64,000 nt of DNA, from positions 1,116,001-1,180,000 of the forward strand of contig JAIQDT010000299.1 in assembly GCA_021521415.1 (NCBI GenBank), read 5' to 3'. Source of the DNA: Bidens hawaiensis. Taxonomy: Eukaryota; Streptophyta; Magnoliopsida; Asterales; Asteraceae. This document shows positions 23,181-33,287 of the stretch, piece by piece (the first letter of the stretch is position 1; each line of letters starts with the position of its first letter). The notes under the pieces were generated by a model. It searched no databases and was not told where the DNA came from. It was given only the letters and a program-made list of their open reading frames with translations. A program made the translations under genes and the position numbers.

Positions 23181-23456
23181 AAAACTATAAATGAAAGTTA
23201 TGTGTTTTTAATCTTTGGTTTGTTGAAAACACATTCACCAACACACACTCATACTCATCTTCCAAGCAAAGAACCCTAACAACGAAAGCAAAGAATGGCT
23301 TCGGTCAGTCCGTTTTGCCTTGTAGTTACCGTTTTGCCTTGTAGTTACCGGTTTGTTTATACTGTGAAAAAATAATGGTCTTCATTAAGTACAAAATATA
23401 AAAAACAAATATTCGTATTTGAAACCGCGAAATTTAAAAAAAAAAAAAAAAAAAAA

Positions 23457-23655
23457 ACCGGTTAATAAAAAAACCGGTTTATTAACCGGTTCTAACCGGT
23501 TTCTAAACCGGTCCTAACCGGTTAAACCGGTTAGGGTTTTGACAGCAAAAAACCGGTTATTAACCAGTCCGGTTATTAACCGAACCGGTTTTTTTCCGGG
23601 CCAAAAAAAACCGGTCCGGTTAATAACCGAACCGGTTTTTTAAAAAAAACCGGTT
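23457..23655. repeat. right subterminal AACCGGTT array of the hAT
   Basis: It mirrors the left zone with many AACCGGTT/CCGGTTA motifs up to about 10 bp from the end. An A-run precedes it at about 23436-23456. Confidence 0.85.
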
Positions 23656-24158
23656 TGTGCACCTCTAATCGAAACTATGGGGGCTGCTTAGGGTTTTTAC
23701 TTTTTTTATATATTATAATATGTGGTAGGCTTGGGCTAGTATAACATGTAATCGTGCCGGGCTTTGAGTTTTTGTCTTGAAATCATATGCGTAAAAGACC
23801 AGTAAGCTCCTCGAAAAGTCCGGTTTCTTCATTCTTTAACCCTTAGCCTACAAGATAATTAAAACTATGTAAAACCTATATAAAAAAGCTAAAATACATA
23901 AAATATAATATAATAACGTATATAAAAGGTGCGGAAAGTAAGTGTGTTTTACAACACATCAGTGGCTTTATTGTGTTCTCGGGAAGATCTTTGAGTTCTT
24001 GGGCAGATTTGATAGTTCTCGGTCAATAATCAAAGTTCTCGGCCACTGTTTAAGGTTCTCAATCAAGTTTCAAGTGTTCTCGGTTACTGATCAAGTGTTC
24101 TCGGCTACTGTTTCAAGTGGGCTTCTGACTCATTGGGCCAGTCATCCGAGGTATGTTC

Positions 24159-25620
24159 ATGGCCTTCACTTCAACCAAATCCTCTAAGGTAAGTCCTGTA
24201 TTGTGCTCCCAATCATGTATTGATAAAGTAGGATTGTATAAAATTCACAATAGTAATATGATTAGAGAAATGGAGGGAATTAAATATGAAAATGCTACCC
24301 TTAAGAATCTGGAAAAGGCATTAAAAGAGAAAATAGAGGCACAACAGAAAGACTTTTCAAAACTCCAATCTGATTTCAGCGTAAAATGCTGTCACCACCT
24401 TGATGCTAAAAAGAAAATTTTTGAACTAACCGCCGAGTTAGATGCTTTCCAAGTTGGAGATAGCTAACTTAACAAATAAATTTGAAAATGCTGAATTCAA
24501 CTTTAAGAAGTTTGATGTCTCTAGCGCTGTCGTAGAGTCAATGATAGAAAAACAGTTAAAATGGAAAGAATAAGTGTGTGGGTCTTGGGTACAACATGTT
24601 TCCCCCTCCATATAATGATAACTACACTGGTCTTCCTTTTACCAAATAAGAGGAAGAAAATGAAAAACGCATGCAGTATCGTAAGCCGACTGCAATTGGC
24701 AAGGGTGCTGTTGGTTCAGTCAAGGCTACTGAATCAACAGCTGGGGTGAACGATACTAATGTGTTTGATAAAGTGATAATTAAGGATTGGACTGATGAGG
24801 ATGATGACTCACCTATTAATTCTCATGTTTCTTCGAATTTGCCTATTTTGAATACTTTTGCTACAAATGTTTGTGTGAGCTCTGTTTTAAAAACCAAAGA
24901 CAATCGTATGGTTGATTTTTCTAGAACTTCTAAAAGCAGTGATTTGCTTTCTGATAAACTTGATAAAAATAAGAATTTGCATAAATATTCATCACCCAAG
25001 TTCATGTACTTGTAATTGTGGAAAACCCAATGCTAAGTCCATAGCAGGACAAACAAGCTCACGCAACAGAGCAAGACAAGGAATCGGCTATAACGATTTT
25101 TTCGTTACAAGGTAAACTTGTTTTAATTGTGACATTTCCGGTCACATTGTTAGAAAATGTTCACGTCTCCTGTATGTCCCATATTACAGACGCTTTCAGA
25201 GGACTATGCCTCAAAATACTTACAGAAACTTTAACTCACATAAAATGAGGTGTTTTAAGGCAAAGCCCTCTGACGGTGATTGGAAGAGAGACAAGGCTTA
25301 CAGGTCAAATTATAATCAGACCAAGCCTATTATGGTTCAAAAGCGGTATGGAAACACGGTTTTGACGCTGAGACCCAAATGGGCATCAGAACCGAAAACG
25401 TTTAAAAGGTCAAAGCCAAACATGTCTCCCATCTGCAAACCGGAGACAAAGACAACCGTTTGTGTAAATCACAAAGTTTTCAAACCAAAATTCAAATGTT
25501 TGCCTAAGTCTCCGGTAACAAAGTCTTCAAAGCCTTCCTGTTCGATTTTCGATAATCAGGAAGACATGTCATGGCAACCCGTGACACGGTTAACCAAGTA
25601 AAGATTGCCCAGGACTACAA
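24159..25620 (+). pseudogene. Copia-1 gag remnant
   Basis: It starts MAFTSTKSSK and then jumps to the coiled-coil part (KYENATLKNLEKALKEK) without the N-terminal UBN2-type region. It continues through GYNMFPPPYNDNY and a CCHC knuckle CFNCDISGHIVRKC (25119-25160) to WVPKTN and a stop at about 25644. Stops and frame changes break it several times. Sirevirus gags are known for a long coiled coil, which fits. Confidence 0.7.
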
Positions 25621-25689
25621 TGGACTGGGTACCCAAAACTAACTAATCTCGCATACTGTGCGGGAACAGCTATGGAGGAATATTATCAG

Positions 25690-26096
25690 ATCATGGTTTG
25701 TTGATAGTGGCTGTTCCAGGCATATGACAGGGGACATATCTCAGCTGAGTGACATTCAATTATTTAGCGGCAGATATGTTTCCTTTGCGGGAGGAGAGAA
25801 GGGAAAGATTACTTAGAAGGGTACCGTGAGTAATGGAGTTTTGAAGTTTGAAAATATTAACTATGTTCCAGAACTAAAACACAGTCTGCTCAGCGTATCA
25901 CAGATCTATGATAAGGGTTTTTCTACACACTTCACCAACAAAGAATGCTTGATTCTGAAACCTGGTATTGTCATACCAGAGGAGTGGGTTCTGGTCAGAT
26001 CTCAGAGAAAAGATAATGCTTATCTGATTGACATGAACAAGAATGTTCATGATGAATTACATGCTTATTCTCGAAAGTGTCGGAACATAATGCCAT
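25690..26096 (+). pseudogene. Copia-1 protease and start of the integrase region
   Basis: It contains FVDSGCSRHMTGD, the protease active-site region (DSG in place of DTG, as usual in Copia), then YVPELKHSLLSVSQI and LKPGIVIPEEWVLV. The frame is broken by internal stops and the region is cut at 26096 by the Gypsy insertion. It continues at 33288 with MLWHRRLGH. Confidence 0.75.
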
Positions 26097-26738
26097 TGTA
26101 ACATCCCGAAATTTAACCCGGTGACCAAAAATCTATCTTTCGTAAATAAATGATATTTTCATTATTTTAAAAGATTTCAGATATTTTATTTAAAGTTATT
26201 TTATAAAAGTTTTTAGAAAAATGTTTCGTTTTATAAATTTTATGAACTCGACCCGTCTTGACCCGTAGGAAAAACCAACCCGAGCCAAAACCCGAACCCA
26301 AGAAACCGAGTATATAAACGTAAGTTCAAGACAACTCCCCCATTTTCTCTTCTTCTCTCCCACTCCCACACCCAAACGCTCTCATTCTAGAGAGAGAAGC
26401 TAGAGAGAGAAAGTGTTCAAAACGCAAACCCGAGCCCGGAATCTTGTAGCAATTCGTTTTTGGTAAGTCCCTCTCGAAAATCATCCGTTTTCATAACCAT
26501 TTTCGGCCTCAAATCGAGCAAAAACACCCATTTTCGTTTCTAGAGTTTTCGGGTCAAAAACCGTCTTGTTTTGGTGTCAAAATGCAGGTCTTTGTGTATA
26601 AAAACACTAGGAATCATTAGTTCTTTCAATCCCGAGCATTTCCATGTCAAAAACTTCGATTTTGGGTGAAAAATCATGAAAATCGCGAAATCCCGTAGGT
26701 TTCTCCGTCGCCCGGCTTGAAGGCGTCGACTCAGGACT

Positions 26739-26952
26739 CATTCGGTCGAACCAGTCGACCGAACCAGTCCATTCGACCGAATAGGGAAGCAACCGAATGG
26801 TCTCCACCTCATTCGACCGAATGAGCTTCGTATTCGACCGAACGAGTGTCTATTCGACCGAACAAGTGCCATGTTCGACCGAACGAGTTTTCCCAGCTGG
26901 TTCGATCGAGTGTGCCTCAGATTCGACCGAATGTGTGCCTATTAGACCGAAT
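26739..26952 (+). repeat. cluster of TTCGACCGAA near-palindromes in the LTR
   Basis: About eleven copies or variants (ATTCGACCGAAT, TTCGGTCGAA, GTTCGATCGAG) lie within 215 bp. The same cluster is in the other LTR at about 31733-31947. Confidence 0.85.
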
Positions 26953-27769
26953 CAAGCCAGAACCAAGCTGTTTTCGTCTTTAAAACCTAGTTTTTGCTCG
27001 AGGTCGCGTAAGCTCGTTTTCTTAGACTTATAACGCGTTGTTAACCTTATATATATGTCAAATTCTAGGCTAAGGAGATCTATTGTAGCACCATCCTAAC
27101 CCGAGATCAAGGTGAGTTCATAACCCCTTTTTAACTGTATTGCTTTATCAAACCACGGGGTGGAAATATGCAAAAACACTTTACTTCAAAACCTTTACAC
27201 ACTGTTTTCTCTGCTTTTACTCGCTTTCACTTATAACTTAACGTAATGTAAGCACTATCACAATTACTTTACTTACTCTACAAATTGTATTACTCTATGA
27301 ACTGCTGCTCTATGAACTGTTGCACTATACATGTTCGCTCTACGCGCTATTGCACTATGAACTATATGCTCTCTACACTGTTGCTCTATGAACCACGGCC
27401 ACTATCACGACTGCTTTGGGTATCCTGCGGGACCCATGTAAGTCTCGCTCCACTACTGACTCGACGGCCTTGGATTCTGTGTGAATCCATGTAAGTCTCG
27501 CCTCTCTCTCGCGTGGCCTCTTATGTGTATTATGTGTTATTACTTGCTCTTTTGGTCTATCTGTTATGTGCAATTATCTCGAGTATTATGAACTATTGCG
27601 TTGCCTCACACACATCGTAACTCTGGACTCTCCTCTCCACTCAATGACCCACGTGCACGCTTTTCGCGCACTATTATGAACTGTAATGATCCACGTACCC
27701 GCACTACGCTTTTACTTATGATCTGTCTTCTCACTTTGGATTTATAAACCAAAAAGCACAACAAAATAT

Positions 27770-27824
27770 GCTGTAGGAGTGGTGGGTTAGCCGCTGGTAC
27801 ACCCTATATATAAACCCCTACAAC
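27770..27824 (+). repeat. hairpin module A
   Basis: Stem CTGTAGG/CCTACAAC (one mismatch) encloses the core GTGGTGGGTTAGCCGCTGG then TACACCCTATATATAAA. Its LTR twin is at 32765-32819. Confidence 0.85.
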
Positions 27825-27896
27825 CTATTTTGGTGCGCTTGTTCTTTTTCTAACTATTTTTCCTAAAAACCGGGATCATACTCAAACATGGTAGAA

Positions 27897-27957
27897 CAAG
27901 TTGTAGGAGTGGTGGGTTAGCCGCTGGTACACCCTATATATAAACCCCTACAACTTG
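27897..27957 (+). repeat. hairpin module B
   Basis: It has a perfect 11-bp outer stem CAAGTTGTAGG/CCTACAACTTG around the same core as module A. Its LTR twin is at 32892-32952. Confidence 0.88.
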
Positions 27958-28295
27958 GTCTAGCATGCTTGTGTATGAAATCCCTTTTTCTTTTTACCAC
28001 AAACTTATGTTCTCACTCAACTATTTTTGTAGTTGACGTTTTCCTGCATATTTTTAGGTAATGCTGATAGATGAAGAACAGGGATTTCTAGATGGCCTTA
28101 GGAGAAGACCGAAGGCGTAGTACTAGATTTAGTATCTGTTGGACAATTGTGGTGTTATTTGTATCTTTTGAACAATGTAACTTGAATATTTATGTATGCA
28201 TTTCATTTAGACTCTTAACCTGTGTTATGGCTTATTCAATCTGCGACTTCGTCCACGCCCTTGGCTTTCCGCCTTTGGCCGGAGGTGTGACAGAT

Positions 28296-28310
28296 TGGTA
28301 TCAGAGCCCA
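28296..28310 (+). promoter_or_regulatory. primer-binding site of the gag-only element
   Basis: TGGTATCAGAGCCCA lies three bases after the 5' LTR and matches initiator Met-tRNA. Confidence 0.92.
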
Positions 28311-28620
28311 AGGTTATAGAGAATTAGGTATGACCTAGACTATAACTTAGGGACCATACTCTGGATAGTTTCATGCATCACTTGCACATATCACACTTGC
28401 TTACTTGCCAACTATTTACTTGCTACTTGCTTACATGTTTATCTGTTTAATCGCTTGTCTCTCCACTCTGATCTATGTTCGAGCATGATGCCACACATCA
28501 CTATATCGCCACTTGTATCACATCTACACATTGTTTGCTTATCTTGTGATCGCCTTACTCTATTGCTATATCCTCGATGTATCTCTTTTGCACTTGTCTC
28601 TCATTTTGTCTATTCCCAGA

Positions 28621-29871
28621 ATGCCTCCCCGACGCGCTGATAACACTGACCCTGCCGAGCTGGCCAACATTATCGCACAGCAGATAGCTGCTGTCCTTCC
28701 TGGAATGGTGACCCAAATCGCCCAGACCATGCAAGAGGGAGTTCAACCCGCTGCAAACCAAGACCAGAACCCGAACGCTAATGCAACCGATCGACATTAC
28801 AAGGCCTTCCAAAGTGCCCGACCGACGAACTTCGAAGGATCTGAAGGCGCTGCTGGTCTTCTACAATGGTTCGAAAAGATGGAAGTTACGTTCGATATCG
28901 TTGCTTGCCCGGAAAATCTGAGAGTCCGCTATGCTGCAAGTATGTTCCTCAAGCGCGCTCTAAACTGGTGGAACAACGAAGTCAGAACTCGTGGCCGTGA
29001 AGCTGCCAACGCTTTGCCCTGGACCGAATTCAAGGAAGTCGTTACCCGAGAGTTCGTACCCCGTAGCGAGCAACAGAAGCTCGAAGCAGAGTTTTGGGAA
29101 CATAAGATGGAAGGGGCTGACTACCAAGGATACACCGAACGTTACCACGAGCTCGCCCTTTTGGTACCACATATGGTTACTCCCGCAGAACGTGCTGTTG
29201 AAGCTTACATCCGTGGCCTTCCCGATTGCATGCGCGCCATCCTCATCGCAGCTGATCCCCAGACGGTCCAAGCCGCTGTTCACCTCACCGCTCTTGTGGC
29301 CCAGAGCCTAATCAAAGCCGGCCAACTATCTGACGAACCGAATCGCAAGAAGCAGAAGGTCCTTGCCGCCACCACTACTGTCACTCAAGCTGTTCCCCTG
29401 AACACAGTTGCTCCTGATGCCTCCAACAGACCCCGAGCGGGATACGCCGGTGCCCATCCCAAATGCCACACGTGCCAACGTCATCACCCCCAGGGAGTCC
29501 AATGCTACAGATGCACAAATTGTGGACGACTCGGTCACCTAGCTAATACCTGCAGATCTGCACCTGCCGCCGCCAACAACGCCGCCTCCAACGCAAGAGC
29601 CTGTTACGAGTGTGGAGCCACCGATCACCTCAGGAATCGCTGCCCCCGCATCACCGTCGAGATTCCTCCTGCAAGAGGACGCGTTTACAGGATCGGAGCC
29701 GCCGCAGCCCAGCAAGATCAAGACGCCGCTCCAGGTATGTTCTCTTCCTTTCCTTTCGACACGATTCTAACCCTTTTCTCCTTGCTCTCTTCTTACGACT
29801 TTAACCCTTGCCGGAGCTGCTCGCCTTTGACCCCTACACGCCCGCACAACTATTTTAACTCGAATTCTTGA
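28621..29871 (+). CDS. gag protein of a Tekay-like Gypsy element
   Basis: I start at MPPRRADNTD; the longer frame upstream (from 28513) is probably leader. The Retrotrans_gag domain covers about residues 60-210 (KAFQSARPTNFEGSEG, ALNWWNNEV, FKEVVTREFVP, EAYIRGLPD). Two CCHC knuckles follow: CYRCTNCGRLGHLANTC and CYECGATDHLRNRC. Homology ends near residue 371 (QDQDAAPG, about 29734), where a relative would enter protease. Here the sequence reads CAG then GTATGT and runs on for about 45 unrelated codons. The frame has no stops, so this gag looks usable; it would form particles that need pol from elsewhere. Confidence 0.85.
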   Translation: MPPRRADNTDPAELANIIAQQIAAVLPGMVTQIAQTMQEGVQPAANQDQNPNANATDRHYKAFQSARPTNFEGSEGAAGLLQWFEKMEVTFDIVACPENLRVRYAASMFLKRALNWWNNEVRTRGREAANALPWTEFKEVVTREFVPRSEQQKLEAEFWEHKMEGADYQGYTERYHELALLVPHMVTPAERAVEAYIRGLPDCMRAILIAADPQTVQAAVHLTALVAQSLIKAGQLSDEPNRKKQKVLAATTTVTQAVPLNTVAPDASNRPRAGYAGAHPKCHTCQRHHPQGVQCYRCTNCGRLGHLANTCRSAPAAANNAASNARACYECGATDHLRNRCPRITVEIPPARGRVYRIGAAAAQQDQDAAPGMFSSFPFDTILTLFSLLSSYDFNPCRSCSPLTPTRPHNYFNSNS

Positions 29872-30259
29872 CAACACCACTTATGATCAACACACTTTCC
29901 ACTATTATCACTACTACACTTTGTACACTAAGCACTATTACACGAACCACGCACAAACGCAATACTCTCGTATCCCTCACACTATGACCAACGAGCAAAC
30001 GTGCTTCACGACCGATCGAACTATTTACGCATTATACTGCTGCCGCTTATGTGATTGCCTGGTTATGTGATTATGTGTAGAGTTTTCCCTTAAGCACTTA
30101 CGCGATGGAGTGACAGTTGCAAGGACGATGCAAGGTGAAATAACGATTATAGTCCGGAATATAATTGTTAAGTCACAGGTGCGTACGTATGCAGATGTTC
30201 CATCATGGTACTGTGAGTCCTGAGCCCAATATTCGTGGAGTAAGGGGCTACTCAAAGAA

Positions 30260-30316
30260 TGTCGAAGGAGTGGTGGGTACGCCGCTGGTACACCCTATAT
30301 ATAAACCCCTTCGACA
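30260..30316 (+). repeat. hairpin module C
   Basis: Perfect 9-bp stem TGTCGAAGG/CCTTCGACA around the core GTGGTGGGTACGCCGCTGG and TATATATAAACC. Confidence 0.9.
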
Positions 30317-30420
30317 GGGCGTGTGTAGTTCTGAAGCGGGTATTGGAGGTAGGGACTTGTGGTAGTAAAGTGTGTCGCAAGTCTTGAACCCAATGGCAGT
30401 TGAGAGAGTATTCAAGGAAT

Positions 30421-30475
30421 GTTGTAGGAGTGGTGGGTACGCCGCTGGTACACCCTATATATAAACTCCTACAAC
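30421..30475 (+). repeat. hairpin module D
   Basis: Perfect 10-bp stem GTTGTAGGAG/CTCCTACAAC. An A-C mismatch present in modules A to C is here an A-T pair. Confidence 0.9.
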
Positions 30476-30587
30476 TGGAATTGAATATGATCGAATACGA
30501 AAATTGGAAATTTAGGGCTTGTGAGGGGAGTAGGAGTGTCACTGTGAGTCCTAGTCCATGATCAGCGGAAAGGAACATTCGGGTAAA

Positions 30588-30642
30588 GTTGAAGGGGTGG
30601 TGGGTTAGCCGATGGTACACCCTATACATAAACCCCTTCAGC
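30588..30642 (+). repeat. hairpin module E
   Basis: Stem GTTGAAGGGG/CCCCTTCAGC with one T-G wobble. The A-C mismatch of modules A to C is here a G-C pair. The core TATA element is altered to CTATACATAAA. Confidence 0.88.
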
Positions 30643-30903
30643 AGTACGTGGATGCGCCCGAAGCAAGTCTTGGGTGAATGCTCATAGTTTTGTGTTTGGA
30701 TGAACTAAGTTGCTCTAATCACTAGGATCGCGAATGGACTATTTATGCTCATGAACTCACTATTTGAACCACTATGCGCAATTTATTTTCTCTCTTGGAT
30801 TGATTACTCTATCTCGAACCAAGTTATCTCATGCTCAAATTTCATGATATTTAAAAGTTAATATAGGCCATTTGGACGTTATGCATGGAAAGGAGAAATT
30901 CTC

Positions 30904-30973
30904 AAATTACGATGAGGGAGTGGTGGGTTAGCCGATGGTACACCCTATATATAAGCCCCCTCCTCGTTAATTT
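30904..30973 (+). repeat. hairpin module F
   Basis: It has the longest stem, AAATTACGATGAGGG against CCCCTCCTCGTTAATTT, with one bulge and one mismatch, around the same core (GTTAGCCGATGGTACACCC, TATATATAA). Confidence 0.85.
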
Positions 30974-31076
30974 GCGAATCCCTGAAAGTGCACATCAAAA
31001 GAATGACCTGTATTGATTTGGTAGAATCTATTTCATAAGTTGGACCGTGTGCTTGAATTTCGGGACGAAATTCCCT

Positions 31077-31090
31077 AAAGTTGGGGAGAC
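31077..31090 (+). promoter_or_regulatory. polypurine tract of the gag-only element
   Basis: AAAGTTGGGGAGAC abuts the 3' LTR. Confidence 0.8.
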
Positions 31091-33287
31091 TGTAACATCC
31101 CGAAATTTAACCCGGTGACCAAAAATCTATCTTTCGTAAATAAATGATATTTTCATTATTTTAAAAGATTTCAGATATTTTATTTAAAGTTATTTTATAA
31201 AAGTTTTTAGAAAAATGTTTCGTTTTATAAATTTTATGAACTCGACCCGTCTTGACCCGTAGGAAAAACCAACCCGAGCCAAAACCCGAACCCAAGAAAC
31301 CGAGTATATAAACGTAAGTTCAAGACAACTCCCCCATTTTCTCTTCTTCTCTCCCACTCCCACACCCAAACGCTCTCATTCTAGAGAGAGAAGCTAGAGA
31401 GAGAAAGTGTTCAAAACGCAAACCCGAGCCCGGAATCTTGTAGCAATTCGTTTTTGGTAAGTCCCTCTCGAAAATCATCCGTTTTCATAACCATTTTCGG
31501 CCTCAAATCGAGCAAAAACACCCATTTTCGTTTCTAGAGTTTTCGGGTCAAAAACCGTCTTGTTTTGGTGTCAAAATGCAGGTCTTTGTGTATAAAAACA
31601 CTAGGAATCATTAGTTCTTTCAATCCCGAGCATTTCCATGTCAAAAACTTCGATTTTGGGTGAAAAATCATGAAAATCGCGAAATCCCGTAGGTTTCTCC
31701 GTCGCCCGGCTTGAAGGCGTCGACTCAGGACTCATTCGGTCGAACCAGTCGACCGAACCAGTCCATTCGACCGAATAGGGAAGCAACCGAATGGTCTCCA
31801 CCTCATTCGACCGAATGAGCTTCGTATTCGACCGAACGAGTGTCTATTCGATCCGAACAAGTGCCATGTTCGACCGAACGAGTTTTCCCAGCTGGTTCGA
31901 TCGAGTGTGCCTCAGATTCGACCGAATGTGTGCCTATTAGACCGAATCAAGCCAGAACCAAGCTGTTTTCGTCTTTAAAACCTAGTTTTTGCTCGAGGTC
32001 GCGTAAGCTCGTTTTCTTAGACTTATAACGCGTTGTTAACCTTATATATATGTCAAATTCTAGGCTAAGGAGATCTATTGTAGCACCATCCTAACCCGAG
32101 ATCAAGGTGAGTTCATAACCCCTTTTTAACTGTATTGCTTTATCAAACCACGGGGTGGAAATATGCAAAAACACTTTACTTCAAAACCTTTACACACTGT
32201 TTTCTCTGCTTTTACTCGCTTTCACTTATAACTTAACGTAATGTAAGCACTATCACAATTACTTTACTTACTCTACAAATTGTATTACTCTATGAACTGC
32301 TGCTCTATGAACTGTTGCACTATACATGTTCGCTCTACGCGCTATTGCACTATGAACTATATGCTCTCTACACTGTTGCTCTATGAACCACGGCCACTAT
32401 CACGACTGCTTTGGGTATCCTGCGGGACCCATGTAAGTCTCGCTCCACTACTGACTCGACGGCCTTGGATTCTGTGTGAATCCATGTAAGTCTCGCCTCT
32501 CTCTCGCGTGGCCTCTTATGTGTATTATGTGTTATTACTTGCTCTTTTGGTCTATCTGTTATGTGCAATTATCTCGAGTATTATGAACTATTGCGTTGCC
32601 TCACACACATCGTAACTCTGGACTCTCCTCTCCACTCAATGACCCACGTGCACGCTTTTCGCGCACTATTATGAACTGTAATGATCCACGTACCCGCACT
32701 ACGCTTTTACTTATGATCTGTCTTCTCACTTTGGATTTATAAACCAAAAAGCACAACAAAATATGCTGTAGGAGTGGTGGGTTAGCCGCTGGTACACCCT
32801 ATATATAAACCCCTACAACCTATTTTGGTGCGCTTGTTCTTTTTCTAACTATTTTTCCTAAAAACCGGGATCATACTCAAACATGGTAGAACAAGTTGTA
32901 GGAGTGGTGGGTTAGCCGCTGGTACACCCTATATATAAACCCCTACAACTTGGTCTAGCATGCTTGTGTATGAAATCCCTTTTTCTTTTTACCACAAACT
33001 TATGTTCTCACTCAACTATTTTTGTAGTTGACGTTTTCCTGCATATTTTTAGGTAATGCTGATAGATGAAGAACAGGGATTTCTAGATGGCCTTAGGAGA
33101 AGACCGAAGGCGTAGTACTAGATTTAGTATCTGTTGGACAATTGTGGTGTTATTTGTATCTTTTGAACAATGTAACTTGAATATTTATGTATGCATTTCA
33201 TTTAGACTCTTAACCTGTGTTATGGCTTATTCAATCTGCGACTTCGTCCACGCCCTTGGCTTTCCGCCTTTGGCCGGGGGTGTGACA
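31091..33287 (+). repeat. 3' LTR of the gag-only Gypsy element
   Basis: It is nearly identical to 26097-28292. It repeats the TTCGACCGAA cluster and hairpin modules at 32765-32819 and 32892-32952. The frame at 33087-33902 is an accidental fusion of the LTR end with Copia-1 integrase. Confidence 0.93.

Larger units (their letters stand above)
20812..23667 (+). mobile_element. hAT transposon with BED-type transposase, internally deleted
   Basis: The 2856-bp element has ends TAGAGATGGCC and GTGCACCTCTA (imperfect inverted repeats) and a perfect 8-bp target duplication ATCGAAAC (20804-20811 and 23668-23675). Both subterminal zones are saturated with AACCGGTT. It lies within the solo LTR at 19440, so it is younger than that LTR. 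The transposase gene is truncated in the middle, so the copy is non-autonomous. Confidence 0.93.
19440..23961 (+). mobile_element. solo LTR (1.66 kb without the hAT) inside Copia-1
   Basis: It starts TGATGTGCATCGG and ends ACAACACATCA. It is flanked by GTGGC on both sides (19435-19439 and 23962-23966). It contains the TGTACCGATCGCAAGCAGTA and AAGTCCGAGTATCGAAC segment (19517-19563) common in some plant Gypsy LTRs. Its superfamily cannot be settled without coding sequence. The hAT element at 20812 interrupts it. Confidence 0.82.
26097..28292 (+). repeat. 5' LTR of the gag-only Gypsy element
   Basis: It starts TGTAACATCCCG and ends GGAGGTGTGACA. It contains a cluster of TTCGACCGAA motifs, short CTATGAACTG repeats at about 27290-27400 and two TATA-containing hairpin modules. 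Short ORFs occur at matching places in both LTRs and are not genes. Confidence 0.92.
29872..31076 (+). other. non-coding interior of the gag-only element
   Basis: It replaces the whole pol gene. It carries four hairpin modules (C to F) about 115-330 bp apart and no believable ORF. Just before the 3' LTR, ATTTCGGGACGAAATTCCC resembles the end of chromovirus pol. Confidence 0.75.
26097..33287 (+). mobile_element. gag-only Gypsy (Tekay-like) element with near-identical LTRs
   Basis: LTRs of 2196 and 2197 bp (26097-28292 and 31091-33287) are flanked by GCCAT (26092-26096 and 33288-33292). By eye I found two differences: one extra T near 31856 and A/G at 28283 versus its partner. The element has a Met-tRNA primer site, a gag ORF and a polypurine tract, but no protease, RT or integrase: the 1.2 kb between gag and the 3' LTR is non-coding. 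It must depend on enzymes from a related autonomous chromovirus, and it inserted very recently. Confidence 0.9.

Noticed and set aside
26607..27573. ORFs repeated exactly at 31601-32568
   Set aside because: They are mirrored because they lie in the two LTR copies; none resembles a protein.
27770..30973. Regularly spaced near-identical short repeats that might suggest a CRISPR-like array
   Set aside because: Spacing is irregular, the repeats carry their own changing stems, two lie in LTRs, and the context is a plant retrotransposon.
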